A stretch of DNA of 64,000 nt from the NCBI GenBank assembly GCA_019925105.1, contig JAHGAU010000038.1, forward strand, positions 124,001-188,000, written 5' to 3'. Made by a program: the position numbers and the translations under genes. Within the stretch, counting starts at the first letter, position 1; each line of letters begins with the position of its first letter. This document shows, in pieces, positions 48,959-60,234 of this stretch. The DNA is from Niebla homalea (Eukaryota; Ascomycota; Lecanoromycetes; Lecanorales; Ramalinaceae). Below the pieces are notes generated by a model that did no database searches, was not told where the DNA came from, and worked only from the letters and a program-made list of their open reading frames with translations.

Positions 48959-50166
48959 TGGAGCGGAGAAAGGAGATGGTGAGAGTAGTTAGGAGAAAGA
49001 AGGTTGGTGAAGAGAAGCATGAAGAGAATTGGAGTAAGAAGAAAGGAGTATGAAGATTCGTGAAGGGGAGTATGAAGAAGAGAGAAGTATGTATATTGGT
49101 GAAGTGAAGTATGAAGAAGAGAAAGAAGATGAAGGATGAAGTATGAAAAAGAGGAAGAAGCTGAACAAAGTTGAAGTATGAAGAAGAGGAAGAAGATGGA
49201 GAATGATGAAGTATGAAAGAGGAAGAAGATGAAGAAGGATGAAGGAAGATGAAGGAGGGTGATGTATGAAGAAGAGGAAGAGGAAGAGGAAGAAGATGAG
49301 GACGAAGTTGAACGAGGAAGAAATATGAAGAAGGGGGGTAAGGTGAAGACGAGAAGTATGAAGAAGGAGGAGGCATGAAGAAGAGGAAGAAGGTGGGGAA
49401 GGATGAAGTATGGAAAAGGAAGGAAATGAAGAAGGATGAAGTATAGAGAAGAGGAAGAAGCTGAAGTATGAAGAAGATGAACAGGATGAAGTATGAAAAA
49501 GATGAAGGAAGATGAAGGAGGGTAAAGTATGAAGATGAAGAAGTTGAATGAGGATGAAGTATGGAGAAGAGGAAGAAGATGACAAAGGATGAACAGGATG
49601 AAGAAGATGAAGATGAGAATGAGGAAGAAGATGAACGAGGAAGAAGATGAACGAGGAAGAAGATGAACGAGGAAAAAGATGAACGAGGAAGAAGATGAAC
49701 GAGAATGAAATATAAAGAAGAGGAGAAGATGAAAAAGGATGAAGTATAAAGAAGAGGAAGAAGATGGAGAAGAGTGAGGTATGAAGAAGAGGGAGAAGGA
49801 AGGAGGATGAAGTGTAAAAAGGATGAAGAAGGATGGAGTATGAAGAAAAGGAAGAAGGATGAGGTACGAAGAAGAAGAAGAAGATGAAGAAGGATGAAGT
49901 TGAAGGAGGATAGAGTATGAAGAAGATGAAGGAGAATGAAGTATGAAGAGGAGGAAGAAGATGTGATATGACTGGTATGAATGATACAATGAAAAAGGTT
50001 GAGAAGGGTAAGTAGTATGGAGAAAGTGGAGTGATGTGAGTAGTATGAAGAAGCTAAAGAAGTGTGAGTAGTATGAAGAAGTTGATGAAGTATGAATAAT
50101 ATGAAGAAGGTAAAGAAGTGAGAATAATATGAAGAAGCTGGAGAAGTGTAAAGAGTATGAAGAAGG
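48959..50166. repeat. Polypurine (GA-rich) low-complexity tract
   Basis: About 1.2 kb whose + strand is nearly all A and G with periodic T and very few C, built of variants of GAAGTATGAAGAAGAGGAAGAAGATGAA. The unit is loosely repeated and not in a fixed period. Confidence 0.93.
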
Positions 50167-50943
50167 TTAGTAAAGACATATCACACGACGAACGAAAGAA
50201 GAAAGGACAGCAGAAAGCTCGGGGAGGACAGAGGTATTTGTAGACCTTGGAGCATGCTGGTGATCCGATCAGCTCGTGGGAGAGGTCCGTCCGTGGCGCT
50301 CGTTCAAGGCATCTGTTGCTTTGTTGACAAAGTGTAATAATGACGGTCGATATGGAGATGAGTAAAGAAGAATCAAGCTTCTCAAGCCAGGTACCATAAC
50401 GTCGACACGCGACTGGCCGATAAGGCCACATGGCGTCCTGACGAAACGCCCTCCGACGTACCAACCTCATCGATTGACTTTCCGTGGCGGGAAAAGGGAC
50501 GCGTAAGTAGCCTCAAAAGCAAAGGACGCGCTCCCTCAACAACAAGTCTCGCTCTTCCTATTCGTTCGCACATCTTACTTTGTCAAGCCTCTGTTATGAT
50601 GTTTGTCTCCTTCTGCCCTGACAACAACAGCAACATGTGGGCCACCTTTGGCTAAATCACATCACCCATCTAGCCTCTCATCGCCGGCGGTAAAAGCGCC
50701 ACAGCAAAAAGCCATCTGCCGCTCATCAGAACCCGTCACTATTTGACATCATCACTCCCTCAGATCACCAGAAAACCCCCTCATCTATAAATTCTCCCGT
50801 CTTCCCCCTCTCATTCCTTCCCTTTTTTTTCTCCTTTCTTTTCTTCCTCAAGCACGAAAATCCCCCTGAACCCCCCAACCAACTAACCACCAAACAAGCC
50901 ATCTATCTATCCTACCATCTATTCCCCCAAATCTTCTGTATCG

Positions 50944-51193
50944 CCATCTACTCTTCCAACCAATCTCCTCTACCATATCGACAGGTATCATATGGAGGAA
51001 AGGCATGCCATCTACTCTTCCAACCAATCTCTTCACCCGTATCGTCAGGTATCACATGGAGGAAAGGCATGCCATCTAGCCTTCCAAAAAATCTCTTCAG
51101 CCGTATCGTTAGGTACCACATGGAGGAAAGGCATGCCATCTACTCTTACTACCATCTCTTCAGCCGTATCGTCAGGTATCATGTGGAGGAAGG
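50944..51193. repeat. 64-bp tandem minisatellite, about four units
   Basis: Units start at 50,944, 51,008, 51,072 and 51,136; each begins CCATCTA and contains GGTATCA(C)AT, GGAGGAAAGG and CATG. The first three are exactly 64 bp; the fourth is shorter and more divergent. Because 64 is not a multiple of three, the short peptide in each unit shifts frame from copy to copy, which argues against coding. Confidence 0.93.
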
Positions 51194-51674
51194 AGCTTGC
51201 TATCTAGGGGATGGAAGGGGGCAAGGGAGCGGGGGGGCCCGCGAGGCTGAGTTGGTTTTATACAAAGGGGAGGGGTCTTGAGGTGGGGTTTGTTTTTTCT
51301 TGGTGGTGAGTTGCGGATTATTGCTGGTGGGTATATGAGAGATGCTGACTTAGACGTAGATTCTGGAAAGGGGGGGAGGAGGGCAAGTCGAGCTTGGTGG
51401 TTATTGTTGGTCGTCACTGATCACTGGTTTTTCCTTATGATGTACATAGACGGCGCTGACTTTGTTCATTGCATGTTCATCAGGCGGTGGTGGAGGTTGA
51501 TGATGTTGTTGGCATTGGATTCATCACTGTCGCTCTATGCTAGCCATCTCTGCTCTTTGGGAGCAAATGCATGTTGGTTCAACTTGACTTTCACTTGTCT
51601 TCACCTTGCTCGTGGACGCTCGCTGATATACATCCTTGTCTCCCTCTACGCTCATGTCATTGTGTGGTATTCGC

Positions 51675-52913
51675 TCAACTGAAGTTAGTCTCTCCCTCGC
51701 TATCACTCAAGCTGTCTCTCCTGCCACCACCCCTTCTGAAGCCGCCTCCCGCGCCACCACCTGTCCTTCCCTTCGCCTTGCCATGATCACCACTCAACCC
51801 CGGAATAGGATGGAAATACGCTTTTGTCCCACGGCTATCCTCCGTACCAATCTCACTACCCGTGTACCTACTCTCAAAATCAAGCGGATCGGTGTAGAAG
51901 CTGCCCGGTACACTCTGCCTTGCTCCCTTTCTTGGTGACGAGTTCCGTGGAGTTCTCGTAGGCGTACTACCCGCACTGCCAGGAAATGCTGCATTTGGTC
52001 TCAGTGGCCGCTGCGAATCGTTGCTCGCATTCGAGGCGGGCGTAGCATAGAACTTGTTGTGCGCTTCCATCTTCTTTGGGCTGGGCGTGGTGGGCTCTTT
52101 CTTCGCGGTCTTCTTATTCTTCCGTGGTGTGTTAATGGGCACGAACCCACCCGCACTCATCCCTGCAGATATCGTACTCGCATTGGTGCCATCGTCCATA
52201 TAAGGATCCGAGCCGCCACCACTGAGATTATCCGTGTATCTATCGGATACCGTTGCAGCATCATCATATGCGAAATCTTTGCGCTGTTGGTTGTGACGGA
52301 CCCCATCAGACTCCCTATTCAACCCGCCAACTCTAGCGGGCTTCTCCGCCCGATAAGCGCGCATGTCTTCATCTTCGTTGTTCTTCTTGCCTCTCTTCAG
52401 GCCTCTGCCTACTTTCTGCTGCACCCCCCTCTTCCACTTGGCCGCTCCTTTCTCGGCATCGCCCTCGTTGGCGACTACGCTGCCACCGCCCAGCCGGGTC
52501 GTCTTTGTTGCACCGCTTAGAGTAGTGCCGTTCGGTCCCTTGCGGCGCAGCACAGTGGACTTGTAGTCGTCCCAATCGCCTCGCCGGAAGACGAAGCCGC
52601 CGTTCTTGTGGATGAAGAAGAACCAGATGGCGGCGAGGACCATGGCGGCCCCCAGGATGGCGAAGAGCGCGAAGTAAGCACGATTGTTGACGTGCGTGGG
52701 GTTGATGGTAAGGGCTCCGGGGTTGTAATTGGGCGATTGTGGTTGGTTTGGTTTGGCGGGGTGGTCATCGCGGGCTGTGAGGGTGGAGGCCCGTTGGATT
52801 GCATGGCGGAAGTCTGAGAATGCCACAGAAGAGGTGGTGGAGGAGGAGGAGGAGGAGGAAGAGGAGGCAGAGCGTTGAAAGAGTCTGGTGAGAAGAGAGG
52901 GTAAGGGTGCCAT
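51675..52913 (-). CDS. Single-pass membrane protein, conserved in ascomycetes
   Basis: One exon, 412 residues. A Ser-rich N-terminus (run of nine Ser near residue 17) leads to one membrane helix, AYFALFALFG-like (AYFALFAILGAAMVLAAIWFF, about residues 79-99), then HKNGGFVFRRGDWDDYKSTVLRRKGPNGTTLSGATKTTRLGGGS, a juxtamembrane block I associate with fungal proteins named endosomal SPRY-domain or hypothetical membrane proteins. The tail is long, charged and disordered, with PRKNKKTAKK, PLDFESRYTGSE and a Gly/Arg-rich end. No enzymatic domain. Location in an endomembrane is inferred from the name of relatives only. Confidence 0.72.
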   Translation of the reverse strand: MAPLPSLLTRLFQRSASSSSSSSSSTTSSVAFSDFRHAIQRASTLTARDDHPAKPNQPQSPNYNPGALTINPTHVNNRAYFALFAILGAAMVLAAIWFFFIHKNGGFVFRRGDWDDYKSTVLRRKGPNGTTLSGATKTTRLGGGSVVANEGDAEKGAAKWKRGVQQKVGRGLKRGKKNNEDEDMRAYRAEKPARVGGLNRESDGVRHNQQRKDFAYDDAATVSDRYTDNLSGGGSDPYMDDGTNASTISAGMSAGGFVPINTPRKNKKTAKKEPTTPSPKKMEAHNKFYATPASNASNDSQRPLRPNAAFPGSAGSTPTRTPRNSSPRKGARQSVPGSFYTDPLDFESRYTGSEIGTEDSRGTKAYFHPIPGLSGDHGKAKGRTGGGAGGGFRRGGGRRDSLSDSEGETNFS

Positions 52914-53919
52914 GATGGCAAGAGAGATCAGTGAGCAGCGATGGAGGATGCCTGTGTAAGCGTGTGGACTGGATAGATTCTGTTCTCCCGAGAGAAGAGC
53001 TGCTAGAAGGTCAAGACTCTGAGCAAGGTGCTTTCATTGTCGATATCGGTGGATGACAGTCGATGGAAGCAGGAATGAAATCATTGCAAAGGGGTTCGGC
53101 TTGCATAAATGTCGGTGGTTGGTGCTAAATCGTGTGGCTGGGCTTCGACGTCGATCTATTGACGCCGGGTTGCGCAGGCCAACGGTAACCTTTTGCGGCC
53201 GCCCCACGTTTTTGGACAGCAGGCGCCAAGAGGCAGTCACAAAGCCTCGGAATTTACCACCAGAATAATACTAGGATAAACCTCAACATAGTTCTATCAA
53301 ATGCACAGCAGGCCAATGTCAACCCATTATCGTGTCACTGGCTGCTGAGAGTAGTGAGAATACAATGAGATAGAATGCAAATACAACTCGATCCAAAGGC
53401 TGCAAGCAACATCTCCCCCCTCTCCACTTCCCCCCAAAATTACCACTTGTCAATGCTTCGCCGCCCGAGTAATTGCACCCAAGAACCGTGTCCAATGGAC
53501 TCATCCCCTACGTCTCCAATACCCAACACCCTCAATATTAGCATCCATCCCCCTTGGCCCTGTACTTTCGTGGTCTGAACTCCCAGCACCTTCGTCTCAA
53601 CCATATATCCTCCGTACCTCTCGAAGCCATAGATCAGTCGGCCTCTCCTTTCATGCCTCGTTCCGTTCCACCTCAGTAGATAGCCTAAGATTCCTGGGAC
53701 CGTTCGTCAACGAGCCCTTCACCCGCCCTTATGTATGACCTGCTGGCAACCTAAATGAAAACATTCAGGCGAGCTCGGTCGTGATATCTTGTTGCCCTGA
53801 GGATCTTCTCTGACATCAGTCGCTAAGTCTCTCCCTGCATAATTTCGGCCCCGAAGATGGCTGGCCCTGACTGGTGCGTGGGCCGCTCTGGCGGAAGTCC
53901 TCAGATCTGGTGTCTTGCC
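52914..53919. other. Intergenic region
   Basis: About 1 kb covering the promoter of the membrane-protein gene and the 3' flank of the M50B-like gene. Nothing recognised. Confidence 0.4.
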
Positions 53920-54831
53920 CTATGTCGGAATGAACCCCTTTGAATCCTTCTCTTGCTCGCTCCACGACTGATGAAACGCCGCGATGCCCGCAATGATCGA
54001 TATGATCATCAGCGCAAGCGAAATCATCGACCAGATAATCCCCCAGCAATGTGATGATCCTCCATATTTCTTCGCGAACACACTTGCGTCTGAGCTGTTG
54101 ACTTTGCGGAGGATGAGATCATCGCACTATCTCTCGTCAGCATTGCCATGTAGTATCACCATCTTCATCCCTGATCGAGAGAGCAAGAGGGCAAAGGGGA
54201 GGCGGGAGGGGAAGGCTCTCACAATGTCCCAAACACTATACAGCGCACTCATGACCCCCACAAACAAGACCACAAACCGCAACGGCTCCGCATGCTTGAT
54301 GAACCAGCACGCCACCAACAATCCCACACTCGCCAGCACCGTCCCAATGGTCAACCAATCCCTCCGCGCCCACCACAACGTCAGCAGAAACCCCACCCCT
54401 AAAACAATACTCGCCACTTTACTAGCCACGATGTCGAATCCGCAAAAAATCAACAGCGCACCGATCAGGCTGCTGCCCAGATACCCCGCAGGCAATGTGA
54501 TGGCGCTGATGCCGCCGCGCATGTGTGTGACGCCGCCCTCATGGGGGTCGAGCGAGATGGATTCGACGCGGCCGCCGGTGCAGCAGGCCGTTGCTGCATG
54601 GGAGAACTCGTGGAAGGCGATGACGAGCATTTTGAAGGGCCAGAGGATGTAGCGGATGTAAGGGAGGTTCCAGAGGAGGGCGATGATGACGACGTAGGCG
54701 ACGATGACGCCGAGGGTTACTTTTTGGGTGCTGGATACTTCGAGGCTGCGGCGGAGGAGGTGGTGGGGAGCGGAGGTGGAGGAGATGGTTTCGTCGACGT
54801 GGGCTGGGAGGGTGAAGTATGAGGGCGCCAT
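53920..54831 (-). CDS. Peptidase M50B-like membrane protein
   Basis: Exon 1 54,831-54,223 and exon 2 54,126-53,920 (GTGAGA...GATAG, phase 0), about 271 residues. Start at MAPSYFTLPAHV, since the 23 codons before it are not conserved-looking. VIAFHEFSHAATACCTGG gives the zinc metalloprotease HExxH motif (HEFSH) within a membrane helix, followed by GGVTHMRGGISAITLPAGYLGSSLIGALLIF and four more helices. The end, SVWDI joined to CDDLILRKVNSSDASVFAKK, then a last helix, fits the M50B-like family found in fungi and plants. The usual second motif for site-2 proteases (NxxPxxxLDG) is not visible, so activity is uncertain. Confidence 0.87.
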
Positions 54832-55434
54832 GTTTGAGAGGGTTGGGGTTGTGGAAGGAGGAAGAATGGAGGTGATGTTGACTTTTTGGAGGAAGCACAA
54901 TGGGATGACGACGCCGACGGTAAGGCGGTGCAGGGTCTAGGCTTCAAGGGGTTTCGTTAATAACACTAAACCGTGCGCAGTCTTGTATCCCCTCTAACTC
55001 ATAAGAGACTTGAGTTTAAGAGAGACTTTGGCTATGGAAGGTTTAGAGTAGATACCCATGAATCTCTTCTATACCAAGCTTATAACAATTAAAGCACTTC
55101 CTGGATAGTTGTGGTCAATGGAAAAGTTTGGGGTCCCTTGGTTTAAGCGCTTACACGTGGCAATTTTTAGTGTTGTTACCGAGGGGGTTTCTATTAATAA
55201 AGTCTTGGCAGGAGGCCATTGGGGAGCGCCGCAGTCCCATTCGGTGAACACAGAGATTAGGAGCACTATGAGAACCTTTGCAATGTTCTTGCATCTACGA
55301 AATGTTACAATCTTGATCAAGCAGCTGAGTGTCTTGATCGTGGCTGAATCCATGCTCCTCATCCTGCGACGGTCCTTGCCCTCTCTGACTCTGCCGTCGC
55401 TGACCCTGGGACAGCCTCATCATTCAAGAATCAT
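54832..55434. other. Intergenic region
   Basis: Promoter of the M50B-like gene and 3' flank of the amidase; no further gene recognised. Confidence 0.4.
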
Positions 55435-57814
55435 TCACTTCTTTGCAAATGTATCTGCGCCTGTCTGAACGCTAAGCGGTCGTCCGGTCGAGAGCAGCGT
55501 CTCTTTCACAATGCCCATGAGCCATCCATCAGATCCTGGAAGAATGTCAACAACTTGATTCATAACCTAATGATGCATAGCAGTCTGACCTGGTGGCCCT
55601 ACCAGCATCACACTTATGGGCTCATTGATAATGCGATGTGTGGCTTTTGAAAGTCTTGAGAGCTGGGCAACTTGCGCAGTAACGGGAACGTTAGGCTCTG
55701 ACCCCCAACTTGGTGCTAAAGCATTTACCAGGAATGTTGAGTGCAGGAAGCCCGGCTAGCACCGCGAATGCATTATTACCGAACCCGAACCCTTGTAGGT
55801 TTCTCCCAACCTTCTCTGGCGGGCTAGGTTCTAGTCAGTACTTGCACACAATCCGGGCCAAAGGTAAGCGCGTAACCCGAGATACTCATCTCTATATGAA
55901 GCCTCGGGTCTTCCCATAGGTAAGACTAGTATAGAATCATCTTTGACGAGTTCTTCCCTGACGAAAGACATGAAGATATCCTTTTCCTTGCATGCCTTGT
56001 CATAATCGGCTCTTGTGAGCTGTTTCCCGAGCTCCCTGAAGTCTGCTGTGAACAAGGAGATCCACGTGTTACGGAACGCACCTTAAATACCATTTGAATC
56101 GTATCATAGGGTCAACGTAGGGCTCTCCTCCATACCGTTGCTTGTAATCCTCTCCAAATTTTTTATTGTTGTGGAAACAATCGTAAAGCTGGATGTGAGC
56201 AAGCGTCTAGCCTCCTAGTAAGTTATTCTGATCAGCAATAAGGGGGTAGAGTAAAAAACTGTCCATACTGTTGCTAGAAAGTCATTGAGGGCTGTATCAC
56301 CACAGGTTGATGACTCTTCCCACCACGCTGCAACGTCTATCTCCATGCGCTGAGAGCGAGTACTTTTCACAAGATCATCGATGAAGCGGTTCATTAAATT
56401 GATTTTCTTCCTCGGGAACATTTCGAACCTGTCAGAAAGATAGAGTACATTCGCCAAAGGCTGATTTACGGTCAGCCGCAGGTCGCATGGCTTTGTTGGC
56501 AAGACAAAGAACAAGATTTATGACTTACCTTCAGCTGCATATGGGAGCATTTATCGCCATACCACGCTTGGTAAATTCTGGCGAACTTGTCAATGTCTCG
56601 GGCAAAATGCCCAGGTGTATCGAAGAGTCTGGTCTAATGAGCCTTGAAGAAGCCAGATATTGACCTATCAAGCCTTACCGTGAATGAGGGAGCACGCCCG
56701 TGTGATCGAGAACACCATGTGTGGGTCGAATACCGTACAGCCCTTGCCATGATGCTGGTACAATCATACTTCCAAACGCTGTTCTGAGATGAATATCTTG
56801 CCTGGGGAGCCCGGCGATTGTACTATCACTCACTATCAGTTCCGATGCTAATATCCAACCAAGCGTAGGTGGCAAGTGCAGCTGCGCTGCCCGTACTACT
56901 TCCTCCGGCTGTGAGATAACCATCACCACGAGGATTGAAAGGACAGTGATAGTCGATCCAGTCCATAGGGTTCTCCCCTGAAGCAAATTGTACAAGCTTG
57001 GTTTTCCCGATAATTATGGCACCCTTCGATACAAGCTGCTGGATCGCTGGGGCTGTTGATTGTGACACGCCATAGAATCCATCAAAAGCTTTGTTGCCCG
57101 CACTTGTAGTGGTTCCCGCAATATCAAAGATGTCTTTAACTGCAATACGTATGCCACTTAATGGCATTGCATCCGAGGGACGGTCCGAGTAGAGACGTGA
57201 AGGCACCGGAATGAGCCCAAAATCCGTAGAGTGAAAGCTTCGCCGATGCTTATCAGTAAGTTTGTAATACATGATCGCTCCTTGCAAGGAGCTCGACGCT
57301 CATACCATTGCTTATCTACACTTGGGACTAGTCCGCACATAAAGGCAAGCTGCGGATCGGGATAGAGCCTGGAGACCTGATACATCCTAGGCTCTGTGGA
57401 GGACAGCATTGCATAAGGACCTAACGGGATCCTGGTCTCGCTTTGAACAAATTGAATGCTGGATCCCCACTTTGTCAGTACGGCTTTCGCACCTTCCCTT
57501 ACTATAGGAAGCAACTTGATGTCGGAAACCCTGAGGATCACTCTAGTCAAAAATCCCGTGCTGAAAACGTCGTCTGCTTCAAGAAAGTATTTGATCTGTC
57601 GTTCCAACCATCCAGAACGTATGACCTGGTTATCTTGCAGGTCTACCACTGTGACAGGTCTGAATACAGTATGTTGAAGTTCATCCTCACCGGTACCGCT
57701 GCAGCTGGCCACAGTGTAGCAGTCTTCGGACAGCAAATAAGACACTTCATCAACGCGAATAACAATAGTATTCACTGGACATGGCAAGCTTGGAGCTGAC
57801 GTCACTACAGTCAT
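55435..57814 (-). CDS. Amidase-signature enzyme with fungal Arp1-like N-terminal extension
   Basis: Start at 57,814 (MTVVTSAPSLP). Exons 57,814-57,306, 57,237-56,834, 56,778-56,679, 56,628-56,529, 56,490-56,269 and 56,206 onward, phase-consistent so far. The N-terminal ~170 residues resemble the extension of fungal amidases named scytalone dehydratase-like (PVTVVDL, WLERQIKYFLEADDVFSTGFL). The amidase core keeps its triad: Lys in IRIAVKDIFD, Ser in GGSSTGSAAA, and the nucleophile Ser in GTDTFGS, the last created by splicing at 56,834/56,778. After FGEDYKQRYGG...RFKWYLR near 56,090 no canonical intron restores the frame of ADFRELGKQL. Later pieces (ILVLPMGRPEASYRDEYL, GFGFGNNAFAVLAGLPALNIPG, VVDILPGSDGWLMG) complete the family C-terminus to a stop at 55,435. 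Either the 3' half is decaying or a non-canonical splice is used. Substrate unknown. Confidence 0.72.
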
Positions 57815-58311
57815 CTTGCTGGAGTAATGCGATGAGTGTTGTACAATTGAACGGTGCGCAGAAGGTGTTGCAAATGCGCCTTGCACGTCTTTGGGTAACT
57901 GGGCCTTGTCCAGCTTACCCGAGTGGATGGTGGGGCTCGCTCACCGGTACTCCAGAGGTTGGTAAAGGACTCAGAGAGTCAAGGCACGCCCTATTTTGGT
58001 CCACCGACCAATAAGGAGCTGCAAACCCTTATCGTAAGTACCCCTCCACCTACAGCCTACATAAAGCTACCAGCAAGTAAGACAAGACATATTGCGTCAA
58101 TATGCGACTGCATGTCCTAAGTCAAAAGAGTGATTGATCTGTCACTTGAGCCGCAAAAGCCCGTTTCAATCTCAGGAGCGAAGTTGTTAATGGCAATGTT
58201 CTTCAACGGCTTTAAGGCGGTAGAGCCTGATTCATGTCCACAGCCACTTCGAATTCCCGATTGATCCTGCTCTCTACGCCCAGCTTTTGCTGCTGCAACG
58301 CTACACTGGAA
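57815..58311. promoter_or_regulatory. Divergent intergenic region, amidase / CmcJ-like gene
   Basis: About 500 bp between two divergent start codons; no gene recognised. The exact starts are uncertain by some tens of bases. Confidence 0.4.
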
Positions 58312-59460
58312 ATGCTCCATGCCATCCAGCCTCAGCTCTGGCTCGTGGAATGCTGTGACAAGTTGAAAAAGGAAAAGCCATATCTCTGCCACTTTCCGGT
58401 CAGCGATATTGAGGGGGCCGAAGTTTCCAACTTGAGACTTGCACCATATCACGTTGAGGTTCAAGACTTGAGATCTTCTAGGGAGGACTATGAATTGGGG
58501 AACGCAGGGTTTCAATGGTTCCACCACGAGTACAGGCCGAACACAGCCAACCTAGAAACGGAGCAAAGCTCGCGACGCCAGTATGCAGACACGATGGCAG
58601 AGTTCGTGAGGGTTCACGAAGATGCTCAATTTGCCTTTACCTTCGAGACTAGAGTAAGAGGCCCCCTTCCCATGAGCTGTCATGTACCTCAATTTGACGT
58701 GGGTCCAGATACGCAAATCATTCCAACAGGTAGCAGAAGTAAATTTTGGGGAGCCCGTGCAGGGTGTTCATATCGGTAACCCCATCAAGGCCTCATGCAC
58801 ATGGGTTGCTAACTTTCGTCTAGACTTCTCACCGAGAGGAGCTGAGCTCAAGATGCGTTCAATAATTGATGAGAGGGAAAAGTTGGGCGTGATATCTGCG
58901 ACAGAGGCCTCTGTATTGCGTCAGGCACGATATCAGATGATCAAGTTAAGAATAAACCGATTTTCCTGATACGGACGACTAATAGTCTTTTGAACAGCAC
59001 TTGGAGACCTTTGGAAATTGTGAGGGCGTGGCCGTTGGCCATTTGTGACGCTAGAAGTGTAGAGCCGAAACGCGACCTAATTAACGTCGACCAAGTATAC
59101 CGCGACAGAATTGGAGAAGCCATCAATGTGTTCTACAATCCGGAACAGAAGTACCACTTCATAAGCAACCAAACCAATTCCGATTTGCTCTGTTTTCGAA
59201 TATACGATTCGTCTGAAGCGACATTTAGGAGTAAGTGTTGTGCGTTGATCTCGATGTGAAATTGTTTGTTAAGCAGAGTTACAGATGTCTGCCACGCATC
59301 ATTCAAATTACCAGATCAACCCCCAGCTCTACGGAGAATAAGCATTGAGACCAGAGTCTTGCTTTTCCATACCAATGTCTGTACCCTCAGAACCCTAGGT
59401 GAAAAGGTCTTGGCATTAACCGGTATCACCAGTATTCGGCCCATTGACGCCGCATGCTAA
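58312..59460 (+). CDS. CmcJ/NvfI-family protein (2-oxoglutarate oxygenase-like)
   Basis: Exons 58,312-58,653, 58,730-58,944, 58,998-59,230 and 59,279-59,460; phases agree, about 323 residues. Family pattern: KPYLCHFPVSD near the start, PYHVEVQDLRSSREDYELGNAGFQW, VQGVHIGNPIKAS (the family has HxD at this point; here H-I-G-N), QMINTWRPLEIVRAWPLAICDARSV across intron 2, and NVFYNPEQKYHFISNQTNSDLLCFRIYDS. NvfI-type enzymes are iron/2-oxoglutarate oxygenases of fungal terpenoid pathways; most family members have no known role. The Asp of the metal-binding HxD appears replaced, so iron binding may be impaired. The start at 58,312 is chosen as the first Met before the conserved block. Confidence 0.8.
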
Positions 59461-60234
59461 GCGAAGTTCGCTCTCATGAGCTAAAGACCGGTGACAATGA
59501 TTCTGCTCGTGGCAATTGTTCACTGTAACATCTGGACGAGGCTCGATTGAGTGACATTTCGTTGAGTGCCAATTGCGCCATGGCTGGATTTTAATATCCT
59601 TTTGACATTGCTGGTCTCCCTCTCCGCGCAGACACTGTTATATGCAATTTAGTCCCTATGCTCTTAAGTTGGTGAAGGAGCTCACATACTTTCTGGGTAC
59701 CTTTAATGTCAGCCATCACGTTGGCACGGTTGTGTCCAAAAGTCGTGTCAATCTACTTCTAGTCACTCCAGGGTCGTCACATCTTTCAAGTCGCCTCACC
59801 TCTGCTTAGAATTGCTTCGCTAGGTCGAGGTTGTTCTGAGGAAGAGCTGTGTCGTGGAGAACGTGGAACACTATTAGGTATATTTAAGACCTAAGCAAGC
59901 CCAGATCAGGCTGAGCCAACCCCTCATTTGCTCATCTGTTGCAGGTCATTATCGTGGGTACGCTGTCATCATCTCCCATGGGAACCAATTGGGGAACAAA
60001 ATCTTCAACTTACAGCTCCGATTGGTCTTAACAAGTAAGAACGGTCAACTAGACAGTTGTTATCGGCCAGTGATAGGAGACCCTCGCTGTCCACGAGCCT
60101 CTTTCCCTGCAGCTATGATTGGTTACCCCAAGCAACAATGATTGATCTGCAAAAGCTACACCGAAGATCTTTCAACCTGAGGCTCAAGCTGACTGAACGC
60201 TGCAAGACGTGTTGTGAAGTGGTACGATTCGATC
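59461..60234. other. Intergenic region
   Basis: No recognisable gene. Confidence 0.4.

Larger units (their letters stand above)
47984..51674. other. Low-complexity intergenic region
   Basis: 3.7 kb without a gene I can support. Holds the polypurine tract (48,959-50,166) and the 64-bp minisatellite (50,944-51,193). Long minus-strand frames here are Ser/Phe/Leu/His-rich translations of the tract. Confidence 0.6.

Noticed and set aside
48852..49989. Long minus-strand frames rich in Ser, Phe, Leu and His
   Set aside because: They are the antisense of the polypurine tract; composition is dictated by the repeat and there is no domain.
51278..51682. 134-codon + strand frame, Trp- and Leu-rich
   Set aside because: Lies in the 3' flank of the minus-strand membrane-protein gene, with no domain or splice support.
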